DNA of 15,285 nt from Rhodospirillales bacterium (GTDB lineage: Bacteria; Pseudomonadota; Alphaproteobacteria; Rhodospirillales_A; JACZKS01). Below the pieces are notes generated by a model. That model saw nothing but the letters and a program-made list of their open reading frames with translations, did not search any database and was not told the DNA's origin. The stretch spans positions 1 through 15,285 of the forward strand of contig JABGRG010000097.1 in assembly GCA_018648445.1 (NCBI GenBank). Reading direction: 5' to 3'. Both the position numbers and the translations under genes were made by a program. Of this stretch, positions 11,150-15,285 are shown in pieces (positions within the stretch are counted from its first letter, which is position 1; the number at the start of each line of letters is the position of its first letter).

Positions 11150-14100
11150 CTATTCAGATGATTGACCCGACTGGGCAAAATCATCTCTCGCGTCCTGACC
11201 ATGTTTCGTGTCGGCAATGGTTACAACGTCAAGATCAAAGTCCGCAAGAATTCCAAAGAAGGCCGGAACCAGAAAGAGGGACAAAATCGTTGCCGCGAAG
11301 AGGCCAAAGGCGATGCTGGCGACCAAGGGAATAAGGAGCTGTGCCTGGGTGCTGGTCTCCATCAGCAAGGGCAGGAGACCCGCGATCGTCGTCAGCGAGG
11401 TCAGGACGATGGCCCGGAACCGGTCGCGGGTTGCCATTCGGGCAGCATCTCTCATATCCGTGCCTTCAAGGCGGCGATCCTTGATGAAGGCCACCAAAAG
11501 GATACTGTTGTTCACGACAATTCCCGCAAGGGTCGCCAGTCCCACCAGGCTTGGCATGGACAGATCCAGGCCCAGGGCAAGGTGCCCCCACACAACTCCG
11601 ACGAGGCCCGTGGGTATCGCTAGCATGACAGCGATTGGCTGCACGTAGCTACGGAACTGGAAACACAGGATGAGGAACACCCCGGCCAGACCGATCAACA
11701 CGTTGGTCTGCAACGAGTTCCCGGTGGCTGCTGTTTCCTTGCCTTGCCCCTGGAAGGACACTCGAATCCCTGGATATTTCTTCTTGAGCTTCGCCAGGAA
11801 TCGCTTCTTGGTGATCTTCATCAGCTCCCGGGCATTTGCCTTTCGCGTGTCCAGTTTTCCCTGAACGGTGATGGTTCGCTGCCCATTGACGCGATGAATG
11901 CGGGAATAACCGCGAACCTGTTCAATGTCGGCGATGGCCGACACGGGAATCAGATTTCCTTCCCGCGAGCGGATCAGGAGGTAGCGCAGGTCGTCCAACT
12001 CGTCCCGGTCACCAGCGTCCAACCGCACGGCCACGTCGTAGGCTTCGCGCCCCACCTGGACATCAAGGCTGGTACCTCCTTGCAGCGCGGCGCGGACCTC
12101 GTTGGCGATGTCGGTTGCTGATATGCCCAGCGTACTGGCTCCTTCGCGAAGGCGAATACGGATTTCCGGCTTGCCCGGTCGCAGATCATCGGATAGATCG
12201 ACCACGCCAACAAAGCCGCTCAGCCACGCCTGCAATTCCATTGAGGCATTTTTCAACTGCTTCATATTGTTGCCGTGCAACCGGATGTCGACGGCCTTTC
12301 CCGCTACGCCACGTTCCTTGTCCGTGAATTTCAAACTGACCACGTCGGACACGTCACCCACCAGAATACGCCACCGATCGAGAATTTCGTCGACGGTTCC
12401 AATACGTTTCTCAGCCCTGAGAAGATCGGCGCTGATTGTCGCCAGATGCGGACCGTTTTCAAAGGCGCCGACATTGACCCCGAACAACGCGGAAATGTTC
12501 CTCACCAACCGCACGTCGCCTTCCTGGCGTTCGGAAAACTCTTCGTCCAAGTCCTTCAGGGCATTGGTCACCTTTTCGACGACCTGTTCCGTGCGGGCCA
12601 GGGAAGTCCCTTGCGGCAAGAGGATGCGAGCCTGGACTATGTCACTCTCAAGTTCCGGAAAAGCCCTATACTTCAGCATGCCGGCGGGTATCGTCGCATA
12701 GGACACCAGAACGAGCGCGGCGATTATGCCCAGGGTGGCGTAGGGATTGCGCAAGCTGCCATCAATCAATCGGCCGAACACCCTGTCGCGAAAGATGTCG
12801 AAGCGGCCGTCGAACCAAGTATGAAACGTCGACCTCTCGGAAGATGCCGCTCTGGTCAGCGAATGCCTCAAATGGGCCGGGAGGATCAGAAACGCTTCCA
12901 CCAAACTTACGACCAGGGTGATTACCAGCACCGCCGGGAGGTATTTCAACACCGCCCCCATCCGTCCCGCCATGAAGGCGAGCGGTCCAACGATCATAAT
13001 GGTGGTCAGGAACGAGGACAGAACGCCGGGCAATACCTGTTGAACGCCCTCCACTGTCGCGGCCACGATATCGCCGCCCTTGCGAACCTTGGCGGCGATG
13101 TTCTCCGAGATGACGATGGCGCTGTCCATCAAGAGACCTATGCTGACGAGAAGGGCCACCATGGTAATCATATTGATGGTGTACCCGAGAAAATGCATGG
13201 CGAACACGGCGCCCAGAAACGAAACGGGCAACCCCATGGCCACCCAAAAGCTGAATCTCAGACTGAAAAACACCCACATGGTAAAGAACACGAGGATCAG
13301 TCCAGCCACGCCGTTCTGGAACAGAATGCGCAAGCGATCCCGGATGTTGGATGTGACGTCCTGACTGATTTCAAGGGACACCCCCCGGGGCGCCATGCGA
13401 CGGTGCCGCTTCAAATTCTCTTGGATAACCTCCATGGTTCTGAGGGTATCCTGGGATGTGGTCTTGGAAATTTCCAAGAGCGCGGCACGCTTTCCGTTGA
13501 ACAGTATTTTTTCCTCGGCGCGTTCGAAACGGCCCTTAATCGTCGCGATATCACCCAGGCGCACCTGCCCACCGGCCCGGCCCGAAACCACGATCAGATC
13601 GGAGAATTCCGACGGTGTCCGGCGTTGATCGGCAAACCGTACGATCAGATCGCCGCCGCGGGTCTCCATTGTCCCCATGGGGAGGTCAATGCTTTGACGC
13701 TCAATGGTGGATGCAATGTCCGAAACGGAAAGGCCGTAACGCCGCAACATGCCGGCCGGTATCTCGATGGAGATTTCCTGGTCGGAGAACCCGAGAAGGC
13801 GAACTTGGGCGATTCGGCGGTCTTGCTCAAATCGCTCCTTTACCCGTTCCGCGTAGGCCTTGAGATTCGCGGGCGTCATATCGCCCGTAATCGCAACGCT
13901 GGCGACCACTGCCGTGCGTTCAAGTTCCACGATCGAAGGCGTTTCCACCCTGTCAGGGAATGTCGAGATGGCGTCCACCTGAGACTTTACATCGCCGAAA
14001 AAGTCATCCATGTCGGCGGTTTCACGCATCCCGGCCACGGCAATTGCCAAGCTCTCTCGGGCGTCACACCTTACCTCAATGAGGTCGCTGACCGAATCCA

Positions 14101-14305
14101 GCGCGTCCTCGAGCCTTTGACAAACAGTATCCTCAATCTCGGCGGGGGTCGCGCCGGGATAGCGCACGCGGATCTCCACTTCGGTCGACGGAATGACGGG
14201 GAAGGTGTCGCGTTGAAGTTGGGGAGCGGCAACCAAGCCCAGGATCATTATGGCGACCATCAATACATTGGCCGCGGTCGGATGGTCGGCGAAAAACCGG
14301 ATCAT
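11150..14305 (-). CDS. RND-family efflux transporter permease
   Basis: The product has 1051 residues, full length for an AcrB-type inner-membrane permease. It starts at ATG 14305, overlapping the stop of the membrane fusion protein gene by 4 bases (ATGA). The architecture is typical: TM1 near residues 10-28, a large periplasmic porter/docking loop (YPGATPAEIEDTVCQRLEDA), TM2-6 (about 325-480), TM7, a second periplasmic loop, and TM8-12 (about 855-1015). Of the proton-relay residues known from AcrB, the first TM4 Asp is kept (GLLMDSAIV, Asp394) but the second is Ser395, and the TM10 Lys is Asn932 (GIVVNNSIL). This places it in a divergent RND branch with an altered relay. The substrate is unknown. 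The stop codon is 2 bases from the end of an IS6-type element, so the original 3' flank has been replaced. Confidence 0.92.
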   Translation of the reverse strand: MIRFFADHPTAANVLMVAIMILGLVAAPQLQRDTFPVIPSTEVEIRVRYPGATPAEIEDTVCQRLEDALDSVSDLIEVRCDARESLAIAVAGMRETADMDDFFGDVKSQVDAISTFPDRVETPSIVELERTAVVASVAITGDMTPANLKAYAERVKERFEQDRRIAQVRLLGFSDQEISIEIPAGMLRRYGLSVSDIASTIERQSIDLPMGTMETRGGDLIVRFADQRRTPSEFSDLIVVSGRAGGQVRLGDIATIKGRFERAEEKILFNGKRAALLEISKTTSQDTLRTMEVIQENLKRHRRMAPRGVSLEISQDVTSNIRDRLRILFQNGVAGLILVFFTMWVFFSLRFSFWVAMGLPVSFLGAVFAMHFLGYTINMITMVALLVSIGLLMDSAIVISENIAAKVRKGGDIVAATVEGVQQVLPGVLSSFLTTIMIVGPLAFMAGRMGAVLKYLPAVLVITLVVSLVEAFLILPAHLRHSLTRAASSERSTFHTWFDGRFDIFRDRVFGRLIDGSLRNPYATLGIIAALVLVSYATIPAGMLKYRAFPELESDIVQARILLPQGTSLARTEQVVEKVTNALKDLDEEFSERQEGDVRLVRNISALFGVNVGAFENGPHLATISADLLRAEKRIGTVDEILDRWRILVGDVSDVVSLKFTDKERGVAGKAVDIRLHGNNMKQLKNASMELQAWLSGFVGVVDLSDDLRPGKPEIRIRLREGASTLGISATDIANEVRAALQGGTSLDVQVGREAYDVAVRLDAGDRDELDDLRYLLIRSREGNLIPVSAIADIEQVRGYSRIHRVNGQRTITVQGKLDTRKANARELMKITKKRFLAKLKKKYPGIRVSFQGQGKETAATGNSLQTNVLIGLAGVFLILCFQFRSYVQPIAVMLAIPTGLVGVVWGHLALGLDLSMPSLVGLATLAGIVVNNSILLVAFIKDRRLEGTDMRDAARMATRDRFRAIVLTSLTTIAGLLPLLMETSTQAQLLIPLVASIAFGLFAATILSLFLVPAFFGILADFDLDVVTIADTKHGQDARDDFAQSGQSSE

Positions 14306-15285
14306 TTTTGGCCTGCCTTCCCCGGGGCCTTTTCAGGAGCCTTTCCGGTGGCGGCCAGTACAAGTCGTTTTTTAGCCTTTTTGTCTTCGGTGGGATTGAG
14401 GAGCATTCCCTTTACGGCTGGAATCGGATCCGACACGACGACGGATTCACCGGGTTTCGAACCTTTGGCCAGAGATGCGAAATCACCTTGCGTGAACTGG
14501 ATCTTTACGGGCCTGATATCCAGGCGGCTCTCGTCGTCGACCACGTAGATTTTCCCCTCATGCAGCGCCGAGAGAGGAACGATGATTTGGTTCGGTATGG
14601 GTTTCCCCCTGAGTTCCACCTCCACGAACATGTTTCGGACCAGTGGAGGGTTTCGACCGGGTTTAGCTTTTCCATATGGGTCGTTAATCACGACCACGAC
14701 ACCAAGGGTCTGGGTTTGGGGATCGACCGCACCGGCGACCCTGACCACCTTTCCCTTCCATTCCTTGAAACGCTCTCCGGATCGAAGCCGGACGACCGCA
14801 TCAAGACCTAGCACACCAGGAACCCAGTCTGTGGCTTCTTCCGCCGACGGATCCCGTTGTTTCGAACCCGCACCTCCCACGATGGGTCTTAGCCGGCCGA
14901 TGGGGAATTGGGCTTCAACCTCCGCGACGGCGACCCCATCCGCCGAGAACAGAGTTTGTCCCCGGCTCGCATATTGAGATTCGTTGGCCTTAACGTCGAC
15001 GACACGGACATCGAAGGGCGCCTCGAAACTCGCACGCCGAAGGTCGAATTCCGCGCTCGCCCTCTGAGCCGTAAGAACGCCTCGTTCGGCCGTACCGATA
15101 GCCAACGCATTCTTGAGCAACTGGATTTCGCTGGCGCCGCCCAGAACCTGCCTTTCCGCGGTTTCCAGCGCGGACTTCGCAATCGTTCCCTTGGTCGCCA
15201 GAACCTTCTTGCGTTCAAGATCGGCTTGTAGCAAACCGACTTCACTTATCTCAAGGTCATCGGCTGGGGTTGGTTCTATCTGTCG
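14302..15285 (-). CDS. RND efflux periplasmic adaptor (membrane fusion protein), C-terminal part
   Basis: The frame is open from the right edge to the stop at 14302-14304, giving 327 residues; the start lies outside the window. Visible parts are the second half of the coiled-coil hairpin (LERKKVLATKGTIAKSALET, then EIQLLKNALAIGTAERGVLT), the returning lipoyl half (RRASFEAPFDVRVVDVKANE), the beta-barrel domain (VVRLRSGERFKEWKGKVVRV) and the membrane-proximal domain (IIVPLSALHEGKIYVVDDES). The tail is Lys/Ala/Pro-rich. This adaptor links the inner-membrane RND permease to an outer-membrane channel. The 4-base overlap with the permease gene shows translational coupling. No TolC-type channel gene is in the window. 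Confidence 0.9.
   Translation of the reverse strand, partial: RQIEPTPADDLEISEVGLLQADLERKKVLATKGTIAKSALETAERQVLGGASEIQLLKNALAIGTAERGVLTAQRASAEFDLRRASFEAPFDVRVVDVKANESQYASRGQTLFSADGVAVAEVEAQFPIGRLRPIVGGAGSKQRDPSAEEATDWVPGVLGLDAVVRLRSGERFKEWKGKVVRVAGAVDPQTQTLGVVVVINDPYGKAKPGRNPPLVRNMFVEVELRGKPIPNQIIVPLSALHEGKIYVVDDESRLDIRPVKIQFTQGDFASLAKGSKPGESVVVSDPIPAVKGMLLNPTEDKKAKKRLVLAATGKAPEKAPGKAGQK

Noticed and set aside
12275..14548. 757-codon open frame on the plus strand
   Set aside because: It lies wholly antisense to the RND and adaptor genes, has no family resemblance, and its composition is that of a shadow frame in GC-rich DNA.

Overview
The window is GC-rich Gram-negative DNA. It encodes many exported proteins with Sec-type signal peptides, an outer-membrane-type lipoprotein, a GlcD-type glycolate oxidase subunit, an RND pump with its membrane fusion protein, and IS6-type insertion sequence debris. 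The protein flavour fits an alphaproteobacterium, perhaps Rhodospirillales-like. That placement is an inference from recalled resemblance; no rRNA or other marker gene is present.

Layout. (1) 1-543, minus: N-terminal part of a secreted rhodanese-type sulfurtransferase that runs off the left edge. (2) 544-761: a strikingly AT-rich divergent intergenic block. (3) 762-1235, plus: a periplasmic cupredoxin-like protein. (4) 1236-1569: a non-coding stretch that folds on paper like a small RNA or structured leader, with a 5' hairpin, two CCTCCTTTCCG (anti-Shine-Dalgarno-like) copies and a hairpin with a T-run. (5) 1570-3062, plus: the most unusual part. It holds an exported cytochrome P460-type protein whose N-terminal half is a [13 protein letters not shown] cysteine repeat, then a 91-residue exported peptide made almost entirely of the same repeat, then a good terminator. 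(6) 3116-3832, plus: a His-rich uncharacterised protein. (7) 3818-8493, minus: a compact operon of a FecR-like secreted protein, a TPR-CHAT lipoprotein with an intact His/Cys protease dyad, and a secreted SNase-like protein whose acidic catalytic residues are replaced. (8) 8603-10090, plus: glcD, without glcE or glcF beside it. (9) 10101-10310, minus: a dodecin lacking the usual flavin-stacking Trp. (10) 10334-11147: a scar holding the 3' remnant of a metallo-beta-lactamase-fold gene, beginnings of two different IS6-type transposases in opposite orientation, and a 131-bp MITE-like element with perfect 17-bp inverted repeats. (11) 11150-15285, minus: an RND efflux permease translationally coupled to a membrane fusion protein that is cut by the right edge.

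How parts may work together. Genes in 1-3832 share a theme of exported proteins rich in thiols or histidines: a rhodanese, a cupredoxin fold, Cys-repeat proteins, a c-type haem domain and a His-rich protein. I infer a periplasmic metal (copper?) or reactive-nitrogen/sulfur handling module built on CNPC repeats. This is the best candidate here for an undescribed system, but no function is proven. The FecR-like/CHAT/SNase operon looks like an envelope-located protease module. The RND/MFP pair is a standard tripartite pump pair lacking an outer-membrane factor in the window.
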